From Bradyrhizobium sp. WSM1417 (GTDB taxonomy: Bacteria; Pseudomonadota; Alphaproteobacteria; Rhizobiales; Xanthobacteraceae): 64,000 bases of DNA. Below, one piece after another: positions 19,202-28,234 of the stretch. The translations under genes and the position numbers were made by a program. Numbering within the stretch: the stretch's first letter is position 1; every line of letters starts with the position of its first letter. The stretch covers positions 3,648,392 to 3,712,391 of the forward strand of contig NZ_KI911783.1 in NCBI RefSeq assembly GCF_000515415.1, in the 5' to 3' direction. A model generated the notes under the pieces. The model saw only the letters and a list, made by a program, of their open reading frames with translations. It had not been told where the DNA came from and did not search any database.

Positions 19202-19696
19202 TCACCAGGGCGTCGGCAACAGGCCGGCGGGCAGCGGCACGCGCAGCAGCTTGCCGAAGATCAGGTGGATGGCGAACGGCGCCAGCGCAGCGAGCGGCAG
19301 CGCCAGCTTCCACTTCGCCCCCAACGCGGTCGAGGTGACGTAGACCATGATCGCCGCGGTGATGATGAAGCCGAGCCGGTCGGCCGCGACCACGTAGAAC
19401 AGCAGCAGCGCCGGCGGCAGCAGCGCGCGCATGCCGTACAACTTTCCCTGCGGAGGCGGCGCAGCCGCTGCCTGGCCATCCTCCAGCGGGATCAGCTCTT
19501 CCGCCTCCTCGAAGGTGTGGCCGATCCCGAACACGATCGCGAGCCCGCACAGCGCAAGCCCGATGCCGATCACGAGCGGAAATACGTTGGGGCCGACCGG
19601 CTGCCCGGGCACCGGCGGCAACAGCCAGCCGCCATAGGCGGCTGCTGTGCCGAGCACGACGAGAAACGATCCCGTGACCGAGTCGGGAAGACGCAT
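19202..19696 (-). CDS. tctB: Tripartite tricarboxylate transporter, small permease TctB
   Basis: A protein of 164 residues with four predicted membrane helices (about residues 8-28, 38-58, 85-120 as a split pair, 130-150), the usual TctB size and topology. The GQPVGPNVFPLVIGIGLALCGLAIV segment is the typical second helix. It is the small subunit of the TctAB permease. It sits between tctC and tctA with only four bases to tctA. Confidence 0.9.
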   Translation of the reverse strand: MRLPDSVTGSFLVVLGTAAAYGGWLLPPVPGQPVGPNVFPLVIGIGLALCGLAIVFGIGHTFEEAEELIPLEDGQAAAAPPPQGKLYGMRALLPPALLLFYVVAADRLGFIITAAIMVYVTSTALGAKWKLALPLAALAPFAIHLIFGKLLRVPLPAGLLPTPW

Positions 19697-19785
19697 GGGA
19701 GAATCCTATGTGAGGTATGCTCTCTCTCCCCGCGCGGGAGGAGAGAGAGGCGATCAGCGCGTGTAGTCGGGAAATGATCCCAGGG

Positions 19786-20778
19786 TCACGCCTTGCTCAG
19801 ACCCGCCGCCTTCATCGCTTCGCCCATCTGGGCGTCGCCCTTGTCCATGAAGCTTGCGAACTGGCCGGCATCGCCCCACACCGTGCCGAAGCCGCGATTG
19901 CCCATGAAGTCCTTGAACTCGGCGGAGTCATAGACCTTCTGCAGCGCCGCGGTGAGCTTGGTTGCGATCTCCGGCGGCAGGTTCTTCGGCCCGGCGATGC
20001 CGCGCCAGGCGCCGGTCGCGTAGTCGATGCCCATCGCCTCCTTCAGCGTCGGCACGTCCTTGAAGATCGGATTGCGCGCCGGGGCCATGATGGCAAGGCT
20101 CCGGGCCTTGCCGGCCTCGATGATGGCGCGGGCTTCCGGCACCGAGCAGGTGGTGAGGTCGAGGCCGCCGGCGGCGAGGTCCTGCATCGCGGGTGCGGCG
20201 CCGTTCGACGGTACCCAGGCGACCTGGTTGGCGGGCAGGCCCATCGCCTGCATCCAGCCGACCAGCGCGAGATGCCAGATGCCGCCCTGGCCGGTGCCGG
20301 AGGCCTTGAACTTGCCGGGAGGGGCCGCCTTGATGGCTTCCGCGAGTTCCTTCACCGTCTTGTATGGCGAGGAGGAGGAGACCTGGATGCCCGGGGGATC
20401 TTCGTTCATCAGAGCCAGCGGGGTGTAGCTCTTCGGCGCCAGTTCGGTCAGCCCTTGCCAGTGCATCATCGAGATTTCGACCGTGAGCATGCCGATGGTG
20501 TAACCATCGGGCTGCGCGGTCGCGATCGCGGTATGGCCGACAACGCCGGAGCCGCCGGTGCGATTGACCACGTTGAAGGGCTGGCCGAGATCCTTCTCCA
20601 GAAGCGCTGCGACAATGCGTGCAGTCGCGTCGGTGCCGCCGCCCGCGCCCCAGGGCACGATCACGGTGACGGGCCGCGCCGGATAGGCTTGCGCAAGTGC
20701 AGGTGTGAGGCCGAATGCGGCGGATGCCGCGACTGCGGCAGATGAAGCCGCAAAGGTGCGGCGCGTAATCTTGGACAT
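19786..20778 (-). CDS. tctC: Periplasmic substrate-binding protein TctC/Bug
   Basis: A protein of 330 residues. The ATG at 20778 is chosen because a GGGAGG ribosome site lies five bases upstream; a TTG just before it is too close. A signal peptide ends at ALA, with twin arginines in KITRRTFAAS suggesting Tat export. The mature protein starts QAYPARPVTVIVPWGAGGGTDATARI, the family hallmark, with FNVVNRTGGSGVVGHTAIA for carboxylate binding. It delivers substrate, likely a carboxylate, to TctAB encoded downstream. A second, unlinked Bug protein is at 50849-51826. Confidence 0.93.
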   Translation of the reverse strand: MSKITRRTFAASSAAVAASAAFGLTPALAQAYPARPVTVIVPWGAGGGTDATARIVAALLEKDLGQPFNVVNRTGGSGVVGHTAIATAQPDGYTIGMLTVEISMMHWQGLTELAPKSYTPLALMNEDPPGIQVSSSSPYKTVKELAEAIKAAPPGKFKASGTGQGGIWHLALVGWMQAMGLPANQVAWVPSNGAAPAMQDLAAGGLDLTTCSVPEARAIIEAGKARSLAIMAPARNPIFKDVPTLKEAMGIDYATGAWRGIAGPKNLPPEIATKLTAALQKVYDSAEFKDFMGNRGFGTVWGDAGQFASFMDKGDAQMGEAMKAAGLSKA

Positions 20779-20907
20779 CAATGCCTCCCAACGGCGCCCA
20801 TGACGTCAGGCGCTCTTGTCAATGGCGACATTCTAGTCGGCTTTGCAGCGCGGCTGCAAGGTAGCGCTACCAGCGCTCTGCGAGCAGCTTGTCGCTGCTC
20901 AACACGA

Positions 20908-21705
20908 TCACTGCGGCTCGTCCGCGTCGCTCTTCGGCCGCGCGCCGCCGAAGATGCGGGTGCCTTCCGCGGTGAAATAGGGTTTCAGCATTTCCCACGG
21001 CACGAAGGCGACATATTCGCCCTCGGCGTAGGGGCCGACTGCGTAGGGCGGGTAGTGGAAAGTGAGGCCGGAACTCTTGCCCGCTTCGGTTGATGGCGCG
21101 AGCGTCACCGCACCGATCTTGAGCAGGCTCGGTGCGAGCTCCTTAAACCATTCGTCGGTCGCGGTCTCGCCGGCGCCGCGCTTCTTCTTCTCGATTTTCA
21201 GTGAGGCGATCACCGCCTTCACCATCGCCTTCATGGCCGGGCCGCTGTCGGCGGTTTCGGTGAAGAACGGGCGGATGGAGATGCGCTTGTTCTCGGCCTT
21301 GTCCCACAGGACCGTGTTCACGTCGGAATTGGGATGTGCGCCGTGGGTGTCCATGTAGTCGTTGCGGAGAATGCTGACATAGCGGTCGGCGACGACGGAG
21401 CGGACCGCATATTTGCGTTCAAAGTCCCAGCCGCCATCCCTGAAGAACTGCGGATCCTCTTTGCGCGCGGCGGCGGCTTCTGCCGCGTTCTTGTCGATCC
21501 ACTTCCTGCCTTCAGTCAGGCAGTCGGCCGTTAGCGTCGCATCGACCTTGACCTTGTCGTCGAGGAAAACGCGGGCCTCGATGCTCTTGGTCTTGATGAC
21601 GGCGTCGGGCTTGGGGTCGGCGGCATGGGCGGTCGCCAACAATGCGCTGCAAGCTGCGACCACAGCTAGCGCGCGCATGATGCTGGCGCGGAAAATATCA
21701 CGCAC
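20908..21705 (-). CDS. Exported DUF3298 (RsiV-like) protein
   Basis: A protein of 265 residues. The only visible ribosome site (GGAAGG) favours the GTG at 21705; an ATG nine codons later (MRALAVVAACS) is the alternative. Both give a signal peptide that ends at AHA. The mature part has the YDF-like and HPNSDVNTVLWDKAENKRISIRPFFTE features of DUF3298, a periplasmic domain found in RsiV, with HYPPYAVGPYAEGEYVAFVPWEMLKPYF near the end. No anti-sigma domain is present. It lies 25 bases after the mutase large-subunit gene, so the two are likely co-transcribed. Role unknown. Confidence 0.75.
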   Translation of the reverse strand: MRDIFRASIMRALAVVAACSALLATAHAADPKPDAVIKTKSIEARVFLDDKVKVDATLTADCLTEGRKWIDKNAAEAAAARKEDPQFFRDGGWDFERKYAVRSVVADRYVSILRNDYMDTHGAHPNSDVNTVLWDKAENKRISIRPFFTETADSGPAMKAMVKAVIASLKIEKKKRGAGETATDEWFKELAPSLLKIGAVTLAPSTEAGKSSGLTFHYPPYAVGPYAEGEYVAFVPWEMLKPYFTAEGTRIFGGARPKSDADEPQ

Positions 21706-21730
21706 TGTCCTTCCGAAGATCGATGGCGAC

Positions 21731-23887
21731 CTATTCCGCCGCCTCGCTATGCCCGAGCCGGGCGTTCAGCTTGCGGATCAGCTCCTCGGCCGCGTCCGCG
21801 ATCACCGTGCCCGGCGGGAAGATGGCTTCGGCGCCGGCCGCGTAGAGCGCGTCGTAATCCTGTGGCGGCACCACGCCGCCGACGATGATCATGATGTCGT
21901 CGCGGCCCTGCTTCTTCAGCGCGGCTTTCAGCTCCGGCACGGCAGTGAGATGGGCGGCCGCAAGCGAGGAAACGCCGAGGATGTGGACATCGTTCTCGAC
22001 CGCCTGGCGCGCGGCTTCGTCGGCGGTTGCGAACAGCGGCCCGATGTCGACGTCGAAGCCGATATCGGCGAAGGCCGACGCGATCACCTTCTGGCCGCGG
22101 TCGTGACCGTCCTGACCGATTTTTGCGACCAGGATGCGCGGGCGGCGGCCCTCGGCTTCCTCGAAGGCGTCGATGAGCGCCTGAACCTTCTCGACCCGGT
22201 TACCCATGCTGGACGCCTCCCGCTTGTAGACGCCGGTGATGGATTTGATCTCGGCGCGGTGCCGGCCGAACACTTTTTCCATCGCGTTCGAGATCTCGCC
22301 GACGGTTGCCTTCGCGCGCGCGGCATCAATGGCGAGCGCGAGCAGATTGCCGTTGCCTTCGCCGGCCGAGCGCGTCAGCGCGGCGAGCGCGGCCTCGACG
22401 TCCTTCTGGTTGCGTTCGGATTTCAGCCGCGTCAGCTTGTCGATCTGGAGGCGGCGGACATTGCTATTGTCGACCTTGAGGATATCGATCGGAGCTTCGT
22501 CGGTCGGCTTGTATTTGTTGACGCCGATCACCGCCTGCTTGCCGGCGTCGATGCGGGCCTGGGTCTTGGCCGAGGCTTCCTCGATGCGCAGCTTCGGTAC
22601 GCCGGCCTCGATCGCCTTGGCCATGCCGCCGAGCTCCTCGACCTCCTGGATGTGGCCCCAGGCCTTGGCGGCGAGGTCGCGGGTGAGACGCTCGACATAA
22701 TACGAGCCGCCCCAGGGATCGATGATGCGGGTGGTGCCGCTCTCTTGCTGCAGGAAGAGCTGCGTGTTGCGGGCAATGCGCGCCGAAAAGTCGGTCGGCA
22801 AAGCGAGCGCCTCGTCGAGCGCGTTGGTGTGCAGCGACTGGGTATGGCCCTGCGTCGCCGCCATCGCTTCCACCGTCGTGCGCATCACGTTGTTGAAGAC
22901 GTCCTGCGCGGTCAGCGACCAGCCGGATGTCTGGCAATGCGTGCGCAGTGACAGCGAGCGTGGATCCCTGGGATTGAAAGGCTTGAGCAGCTTCGCCCAG
23001 AGCAGCCGCGCGGCGCGCATCTTGGCCACTTCCATGAAGAAGTTCATCCCGGTCGCCCAGAAGAACGACAACCGCGGCGCGAAGCGGTCGACATCGAGGC
23101 CCGCCGCAAGGCCGGCGCGAAGATATTCGACGCCGTCGGCCAGCGTATAGGCGAGTTCGAGGTCCTGCGTCGCCCCGGCCTCCTGCATGTGATAGCCGGA
23201 GATCGAGATCGAATTGTATTTCGGCATTTTTTGCGAGGTATACGCAAAAATCTCCGAGATGATCCGCATCGAGGGCGCAGGCGGATAGATATAGGTGTTG
23301 CGCACCATGAACTCTTTCAGAATGTCGTTCTGAATGGTGCCTGAGAGCTTCTCCGGCGGCACACCCTGTTCCTCGGCGGCAGCAACGTAGAGCGCGAGGA
23401 TCGGCAGCACTGCGCCGTTCATGGTCATGGACACGCTCATCTGGTCGAGCGGAATGCCCGCGAACAGCGTGCGCATGTCGTAGATGGAATCGATGGCAAC
23501 GCCAGCCATGCCGACGTCGCCGCCGACGCGCGGATGGTCGCTGTCATAGCCGCGATGGGTGGCGAGATCGAACGCGACCGAGAGGCCCTTCTGTCCGGCC
23601 GCGAGATTACGGCGGTAGAACGCGTTGGAGTCCTCCGCCGTGGAGAAGCCGGCATATTGCCGCACAGTCCAGGGCTGGTTGACATACATGGTCGGGTAGG
23701 GGCCGCGCAGATAAGGCGCGATGCCCGGATAGGTCTCGAGGAAGTCGAGCCCGGCCAGGTCGGCTTCACCATAGGCGGGCTTCACCAGAATACCCTCGGG
23801 CGTCAGCCACGGCTCGGCGCTGCCTGATGGCGCGGCGCTCGTGGTGCGCTCGAAGGCGATGTCTGCGAAATCAGGAATGCGGCTCAT
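21731..23887 (-). CDS. scpA: Methylmalonyl-CoA mutase, large (catalytic) subunit
   Basis: A protein of 718 residues from the ATG of [10 protein letters not shown]; upstream ATG and TTG codons could add 4 or 9 residues. It interconverts (R)-methylmalonyl-CoA and succinyl-CoA with adenosylcobalamin, in propionate, odd-chain fatty acid and branched amino acid breakdown. The barrel domain (to about residue 550) contains [20 protein letters not shown] and MTMNGAVLP. The B12 domain has DGHDRG at 593-598, with His595 as the lower axial cobalt ligand. The small subunit is encoded upstream on the same strand, with a GFA-family gene between them. MeaB is further downstream. Confidence 0.96.
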   Translation of the reverse strand: MSRIPDFADIAFERTTSAAPSGSAEPWLTPEGILVKPAYGEADLAGLDFLETYPGIAPYLRGPYPTMYVNQPWTVRQYAGFSTAEDSNAFYRRNLAAGQKGLSVAFDLATHRGYDSDHPRVGGDVGMAGVAIDSIYDMRTLFAGIPLDQMSVSMTMNGAVLPILALYVAAAEEQGVPPEKLSGTIQNDILKEFMVRNTYIYPPAPSMRIISEIFAYTSQKMPKYNSISISGYHMQEAGATQDLELAYTLADGVEYLRAGLAAGLDVDRFAPRLSFFWATGMNFFMEVAKMRAARLLWAKLLKPFNPRDPRSLSLRTHCQTSGWSLTAQDVFNNVMRTTVEAMAATQGHTQSLHTNALDEALALPTDFSARIARNTQLFLQQESGTTRIIDPWGGSYYVERLTRDLAAKAWGHIQEVEELGGMAKAIEAGVPKLRIEEASAKTQARIDAGKQAVIGVNKYKPTDEAPIDILKVDNSNVRRLQIDKLTRLKSERNQKDVEAALAALTRSAGEGNGNLLALAIDAARAKATVGEISNAMEKVFGRHRAEIKSITGVYKREASSMGNRVEKVQALIDAFEEAEGRRPRILVAKIGQDGHDRGQKVIASAFADIGFDVDIGPLFATADEAARQAVENDVHILGVSSLAAAHLTAVPELKAALKKQGRDDIMIIVGGVVPPQDYDALYAAGAEAIFPPGTVIADAAEELIRKLNARLGHSEAAE

Positions 23888-23910
23888 GGTTTCAACCATA
23901 TCATGGACGC

Positions 23911-24375
23911 TCAATCATGGTCCGGATGCTGATGGCTGACGATGGTCGCCATCTTCTCCGGTCCGTAATTCTGCTGCGTGGTCTGGCTTGGTAGATTGGC
24001 GATCCCGACCACCCAGCCGAGACGGGACTCGGTGCCGAACTGCCGTGTCGGCACCACGTGGTCAGGACGGTCGAACGCGCCGGTCATGATCTCGATCCGG
24101 TCGCCGTCGATGCGGCCAAAGCTCAGCGGCGTGCCGCAAGCGGCGCAATAGCCGCGCTCGGCGATGGACGAGGAGCGGAAGAACGACGGCTTGCCCTTGG
24201 TCCAGGCAAAGTCCGTCTTGTTGATGTCGGCAAAAGAGGCGAACGGCGCGCCGCTGGCCTTCTGGCACATCCGGCAGTGGCAGATCGAAACCCTGTTCGG
24301 CGCCGTCATGACTCCAAAGCGCACTGCCCCGCATTGGCAGCCGCCGGTGAGAACGGGTTTGCCTGCTTCCGTCAT
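23911..24375 (-). CDS. GFA/CENP-V family zinc protein
   Basis: A protein of 154 residues. It shows the zinc ligands of the GFA fold: [10 protein letters not shown], then [15 protein letters not shown], then [11 protein letters not shown]. Family members include a glutathione-dependent formaldehyde-activating enzyme, but most have no proven role. Its ATG overlaps the small mutase subunit stop by four bases, and it ends 23 bases before the large subunit start. It is therefore a third cistron inside the mutA-mutB operon. The frame is open far upstream, but that part is the shadow of mutA. Confidence 0.88.
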   Translation of the reverse strand: MTEAGKPVLTGGCQCGAVRFGVMTAPNRVSICHCRMCQKASGAPFASFADINKTDFAWTKGKPSFFRSSSIAERGYCAACGTPLSFGRIDGDRIEIMTGAFDRPDHVVPTRQFGTESRLGWVVGIANLPSQTTQQNYGPEKMATIVSHQHPDHD

Positions 24376-26243
24376 GGCTGCTCCATCCGTCGATAGGTGT
24401 CTTGCAGCGTGGCAAGCGCATCGGCACCGGCAAAGACGAAGCCGGTGACGCCGGCTGCACGCAGCGCCGCCTCGGCATCGGTCGGGCGGCCTGCCAGATA
24501 GATAAGTCGGGCGCCGGCGGTTTGCAGGGCCTGCGCCGCGGCTTCGGCGTGTTCCGCATAGACCTTGTCGCTGGAACAAAGACAGGCGAGCCCGGCGCCG
24601 GAGGCCTTGAAGGCTGCGGCTAACTGGGCCGGATCGGCGAAGCCCGCGCTGTCGACGGCCTGGATGCCGCCGGTCTCGAACAGGCTTTTGGCAAAGGTCG
24701 CGCGCGCCGTGAAATCGGCGGGCGTGCCGAGATTGGCCAAAAACACTTTCGGTCGCGCCCCGTGTGCCTTCAACGCCGCATCGGATTTGTCGCGCAGCGC
24801 CTCGAACGGTTCTGCAAGCCGGATCGGCGGCAGCGCGTGGAACTTGTATTTTTGCTCGCCATAAGGCGGCAGCGCGATCGGCGTCGCCTTCAGCACCGCA
24901 GTCTCGTTCTCGTGGAGGTTCGGAAACTCGGTGGCGCCGGTCAGCACGTCGCGGCGTTTTGCGATATTGGCGTCGCGGGCTTTTCGCGCGGCCACGACCT
25001 TGCTCTGGAACAGGCCCTGCTGAAGCGCAGCGAAGGCGCCGCCGGCTTTCTCGCTCTCCTGGAACAGCGCCCAGGCCGCCTCGCAGAGCTGGCCCGTCAA
25101 CGTCTCGATGCCCCCTGCGCCTGCCGCGGGATCGCTGACCTTGGCGAGATTGCTCTCTTCCAGCAGCACGAGCTGCGTATTGCGCGCCACGCGCCGCGCG
25201 AACGGATCGGGCAGGCCGAGCGCCAGCGTATGCGGCAGCACGGTGATCGCGTTGGCGCCGGCGAGTCCGGCCGCAAACGTCGCCATGGTCGCGCGCAGCA
25301 TGTTCACATAGGGATCGCGCTGCGTCAGCATGCGCCAGGCGGTATCGGCGGCGATGAACAGCGGTTTTGGCGTGAGCCCGCACGCCGTCTCGATACGCGC
25401 CCACAGCAGCCGCAAGGCGCGGAATTTTGCCATGGTGAGGAACTGATCTGCGTCCGCGGCAAGCCGCGCATAGACCATGCCCCGCGTCTGCTCCAGCGGA
25501 ACGCCCGCGCCCTCGATCGCGCGCAAATAGGCGATGCCGCAGGCGAGCGCGAAGGCGAGCTCCTGCACCTCCGAGCCACCGGCATCGTGGATCACGCGTC
25601 CGTCGGCTGATGCGAACGGTCCCTTGAAGCCGAGCGCGGCGAGGCCCTTGATGCCGCCGGTGACGGCCGGAACGATCTCGTCCCAGGTATAAGGGCTATG
25701 GCCCCACACCGCGCCGGCCGCGAGCGGATCGAGTCCGAAGCGGATGTCGCAGGCCGCGGGATCGATGCCGTTGCTCTTCACATATTCCGCGACGTGGATC
25801 GCCGCCATCCGCGATTGCGGACCGATCTCGAGCTCGAGGCCGATGCCCGCATCGAGATGGACGTCCTTCAAGATCTTTGCGACTGCGTCCGCGGTCGGTT
25901 CCAGACCGAAACCGTGAGCGGCATTAGCGCCGGCGAACACCAGCGCAAGCCCTGTCGCGCCATTTTCGAGATCGGTCAGTGCCTGCGCATTCGCCGCATT
26001 TGCATCGGGATGGTCGATCCGCTGCATGATCTGCCAGGGCGCCGCCGCTGGCCGACCCACCACGGGCGCAACGCCTTTGGCGCGCGGATAGAGCGGATCG
26101 ATCCTGATTCCGTCATAGGTCTTGGCGACCAGCTTCTCGAATGGCGCGCCCTTCAGCACGCCATCGACCAGCTTGCGCCAGTCGTCGACGGTCGCCTTGG
26201 GAAAATCCGCCGCCAGCGGCAGGTCGTCAGTCGCGGAGGTCAT
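24372..26243 (-). CDS. mutA: Methylmalonyl-CoA mutase, small subunit
   Basis: A protein of 623 residues, the non-catalytic partner of the large subunit. It keeps the barrel fold (DPLYPRAKGVAPVVGRPAAAPWQIMQRID, later the segment VIHDAGGSEVQELAFALACG) but its C-terminal domain has lost the cobalamin motif: the DGHDRG position reads GTPADFT within FLANLGTPADFTARA. This is normal for small subunits of bacterial heterodimeric mutases. The gene is the first of a likely operon mutA-GFA-scpA-DUF3298. It lies 81 bases downstream of folK on the same strand. Confidence 0.93.
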   Translation of the reverse strand: MTSATDDLPLAADFPKATVDDWRKLVDGVLKGAPFEKLVAKTYDGIRIDPLYPRAKGVAPVVGRPAAAPWQIMQRIDHPDANAANAQALTDLENGATGLALVFAGANAAHGFGLEPTADAVAKILKDVHLDAGIGLELEIGPQSRMAAIHVAEYVKSNGIDPAACDIRFGLDPLAAGAVWGHSPYTWDEIVPAVTGGIKGLAALGFKGPFASADGRVIHDAGGSEVQELAFALACGIAYLRAIEGAGVPLEQTRGMVYARLAADADQFLTMAKFRALRLLWARIETACGLTPKPLFIAADTAWRMLTQRDPYVNMLRATMATFAAGLAGANAITVLPHTLALGLPDPFARRVARNTQLVLLEESNLAKVSDPAAGAGGIETLTGQLCEAAWALFQESEKAGGAFAALQQGLFQSKVVAARKARDANIAKRRDVLTGATEFPNLHENETAVLKATPIALPPYGEQKYKFHALPPIRLAEPFEALRDKSDAALKAHGARPKVFLANLGTPADFTARATFAKSLFETGGIQAVDSAGFADPAQLAAAFKASGAGLACLCSSDKVYAEHAEAAAQALQTAGARLIYLAGRPTDAEAALRAAGVTGFVFAGADALATLQDTYRRMEQP

Positions 26244-26324
26244 GCGGCGAAGGGCTCCCGAAAATCTTGTTGTTCGCAGGCGAAATTGCCACGGCCGGCC
26301 GTCCCTGCAAACGGTTGTTTTTGG

Positions 26325-26816
26325 TTAACCGGTATCCGGAAGCCGCTCAATGCCTTGTGTCGAGACGCTGGCGAGACCGTCACGGATACGAATGCCTGCG
26401 ATCACCCGGTCGGGCGCGATCTCGGCCAGCGGCACCAGCACAAAGGCGCGCTCGAACAGGCGCGGATGCGGCAGGGTCAGGTCGGGCTTCTGCATCGACA
26501 CATCGTCATAGGCGATCATGTCGAGATCGAGCGTGCGCGGGCCCCAGCGCCGCTCCTTGTCGCGCGAGCGGCCGAATTTCTGCTCGACCTTCTGCATCAC
26601 GAACAGCAGCGCATGCGGATCGAGATCGGTCTCGATCTCGATGCAGGCGTTGATGAAGGGAGCCTGGTCCTCGTCGCCCCAGGGTGGCGTCGCATAGTCC
26701 GACGAGCGCGCGATCAACGCGGCCTGCGCCATGCCGCAGATATGGGCGATCGCCTTTCCGAACGTCGCGCGGACATCGCCGACATTGCCGCCGAGCGCAA
26801 TCAGGACGCTCGCCAT
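26325..26816 (-). CDS. folK: HPPK, hydroxymethyldihydropterin pyrophosphokinase
   Basis: A protein of 163 residues that transfers pyrophosphate from ATP to 6-hydroxymethyl-7,8-dihydropterin in folate synthesis. It opens with VLIALGGNVGDVRATF and contains the signature RRWGPRTLDLDMIAYD, which carries the catalytic Arg and Asp residues. YATPPWGDEDQAPFINACIEIET is the typical substrate loop. It is separated by one base from folB, completing folP-folB-folK. Confidence 0.95.
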   Translation of the reverse strand: MASVLIALGGNVGDVRATFGKAIAHICGMAQAALIARSSDYATPPWGDEDQAPFINACIEIETDLDPHALLFVMQKVEQKFGRSRDKERRWGPRTLDLDMIAYDDVSMQKPDLTLPHPRLFERAFVLVPLAEIAPDRVIAGIRIRDGLASVSTQGIERLPDTG

Positions 26817-26817
26817 G

Positions 26818-27186
26818 TCAGGGGTGCCGCGAGCGCGTCAGCATGATTCCGACGTCGTCGAAGATCGCGGCGATCGGCGCATGCGGCTTGTGCACGGTGA
26901 TCTTGACCGCACGGATGCGCGGAAAGTGCGACAGGATGGCATCGGCCACCGCGCCGGCCGCGCGCTCCAGCAGCTTGTAATTGGTGTTCTTGAAGGCCGC
27001 GGTGGTCGTCGCCACGACGTCGGCGTAAGACACCGTATCGGCGAGCCGATCGCTGCGCGACGGCTCCGACAGGTCGGTATAGAGCTCGAGGTCGATGACG
27101 AAACGCTGGCCGACCTCGGTCTCGTGCTCCATCACGCCGTGGCGGGCATGGATCGACAGGCCGCTTACGAAGATCGTATCGGTCAT
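26818..27186 (-). CDS. folB: Dihydroneopterin aldolase
   Basis: A protein of 122 residues that cleaves 7,8-dihydroneopterin to hydroxymethyldihydropterin. It starts MTDTIFVSGLSIHARHGVMEHETEVGQRF, with the catalytic-region Glu, and has the conserved Lys in the last third (VKITVHKPHAPI). Its ATG overlaps the folP stop by four bases, so folP, folB and folK are translated in series. Confidence 0.94.
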   Translation of the reverse strand: MTDTIFVSGLSIHARHGVMEHETEVGQRFVIDLELYTDLSEPSRSDRLADTVSYADVVATTTAAFKNTNYKLLERAAGAVADAILSHFPRIRAVKITVHKPHAPIAAIFDDVGIMLTRSRHP

Positions 27187-28043
27187 GGCTTGCTCTCGAT
27201 TGCGTGCGCCACTCGCAGGGCCTGCAAGGTCTCGGCGACGTCATGGGTGCGGATGATTTTCGCGCCGCGCTGCGCGGCGATCAGATGCGCGGCGATCGAG
27301 CCGGCGAGCCGCTCTGTCGGCTCCGACGGCGACACCGACGCGATGAAGCGTTTTCGCGAGGCACCGACCAGGATCGGCAGGCCAAACATGTCGAATTCAC
27401 GCAGCCGCGCCAGCGCAATCATGCTCTGTTCGGCTGTCTTGCCGAAGCCGATGCCGGGATCGAGCACGATCCTGTCGCGTGCGATGCCGGCTTTTGCCGC
27501 GATATCCAGCGAGCGCTGAAAGAACGCCTTCATGTCCGCAATGATGTCGATGCCGGGATCGACGCTGTCGCGGTTGTGCATGACGATGACGGGGACGCCC
27601 TTCGCGGCCACCGTCGGCGCCATGCCGGCGTCGCGTTGCAGGCCCCAGACGTCGTTGGCGATCGCCGCGCCCTGATCGAGCGCGAAGGCCACCACTTCCG
27701 CCTTCATGCTGTCGATCGAGACCGGCACGCCGAGCGCCACGACATCCGATAGCACCGGCCTCAGCCGCGCCAGTTCGTCTTCCGCAGTGACAGGCCGGGC
27801 GCCCTTGTAGGGCCGGGTGGACTCGGCACCGATATCGATGATGTCGACCCCGGCCTCGATCATCGCTCGTGCCCGCGCGAGCGCCTGCTCGGGCGCGATG
27901 AATTCGCCACCGTCGGAGAATGAATCCGGGGTGACGTTGAGCACGCCCATGACCGCCGCGATCGGGCGCTCCAGCAGCGTCCGCAGCACGTCAGGCTCGA
28001 CTGAACCGGCCGCTGGGACGGGTGGGGAGGGCGAGGCATTCAT
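27183..28043 (-). CDS. folP: Dihydropteroate synthase
   Basis: A protein of 286 residues that joins p-aminobenzoate to the pterin pyrophosphate; it is the target of sulfonamides. Landmarks are VMGVLNVTPDSFSDGGEF (pterin-binding), DIIDIGAESTRPYKG, and ASRKRFIASV in the last third. The start at MNASPSPPVP adds a 28-residue Pro-rich leader before the barrel; no strong ribosome site is visible, so a later start is possible. Upstream lie 160 bases and then the IS3 element. Confidence 0.95.
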   Translation of the reverse strand: MNASPSPPVPAAGSVEPDVLRTLLERPIAAVMGVLNVTPDSFSDGGEFIAPEQALARARAMIEAGVDIIDIGAESTRPYKGARPVTAEDELARLRPVLSDVVALGVPVSIDSMKAEVVAFALDQGAAIANDVWGLQRDAGMAPTVAAKGVPVIVMHNRDSVDPGIDIIADMKAFFQRSLDIAAKAGIARDRIVLDPGIGFGKTAEQSMIALARLREFDMFGLPILVGASRKRFIASVSPSEPTERLAGSIAAHLIAAQRGAKIIRTHDVAETLQALRVAHAIESKP

Positions 28044-28154
28044 GCGGCCCGCTTTAGCGGTCGGGGAGGGGGGATTCAAGGCGGGATTGGGGGGCGATTC
28101 AGTCGCCCAATGCACTCCGGGGCCGGTGAGGGCGCGATGCTCTTGCCCACACTC

Positions 28155-28205
28155 CGTCATTGCGAGCGTAGCGAAGCAATCCAGGCTGCCGCTGCGGAGA
28201 GACTC
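28155..28205. repeat. Left half of a palindromic REP-like repeat, split by the IS
   Basis: It begins CGTCATTGCGAGCG and runs through GCGAAGCAATCCAG. The other half (TGGATTGCTTCGCTGCGC up to GTGACG) lies on the far side of the IS element at 29468-29496. Joined, the two make a dyad like the intact copy at 35240-35325. The last four bases (ACTC, 28202-28205) are the target-site duplication. Confidence 0.85.
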
Positions 28206-28234
28206 TGATCTTCCCCCAAAAAAGTGGACAGGGT

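Noticed and set aside
24376..25404. In-frame extension of the GFA gene deep into mutA
   Set aside because: The extra residues are Arg/Ala/Gly-rich and not family-like; the GFA motif begins right after the ATG at 24375, which overlaps the mutA stop as expected in an operon.
28092..28108. Hairpin GGGCGA-TTCAG-TCGCCC upstream of folP
   Set aside because: Short, no T-run on either strand and no attenuator-like alternative; probably chance in GC-rich DNA.
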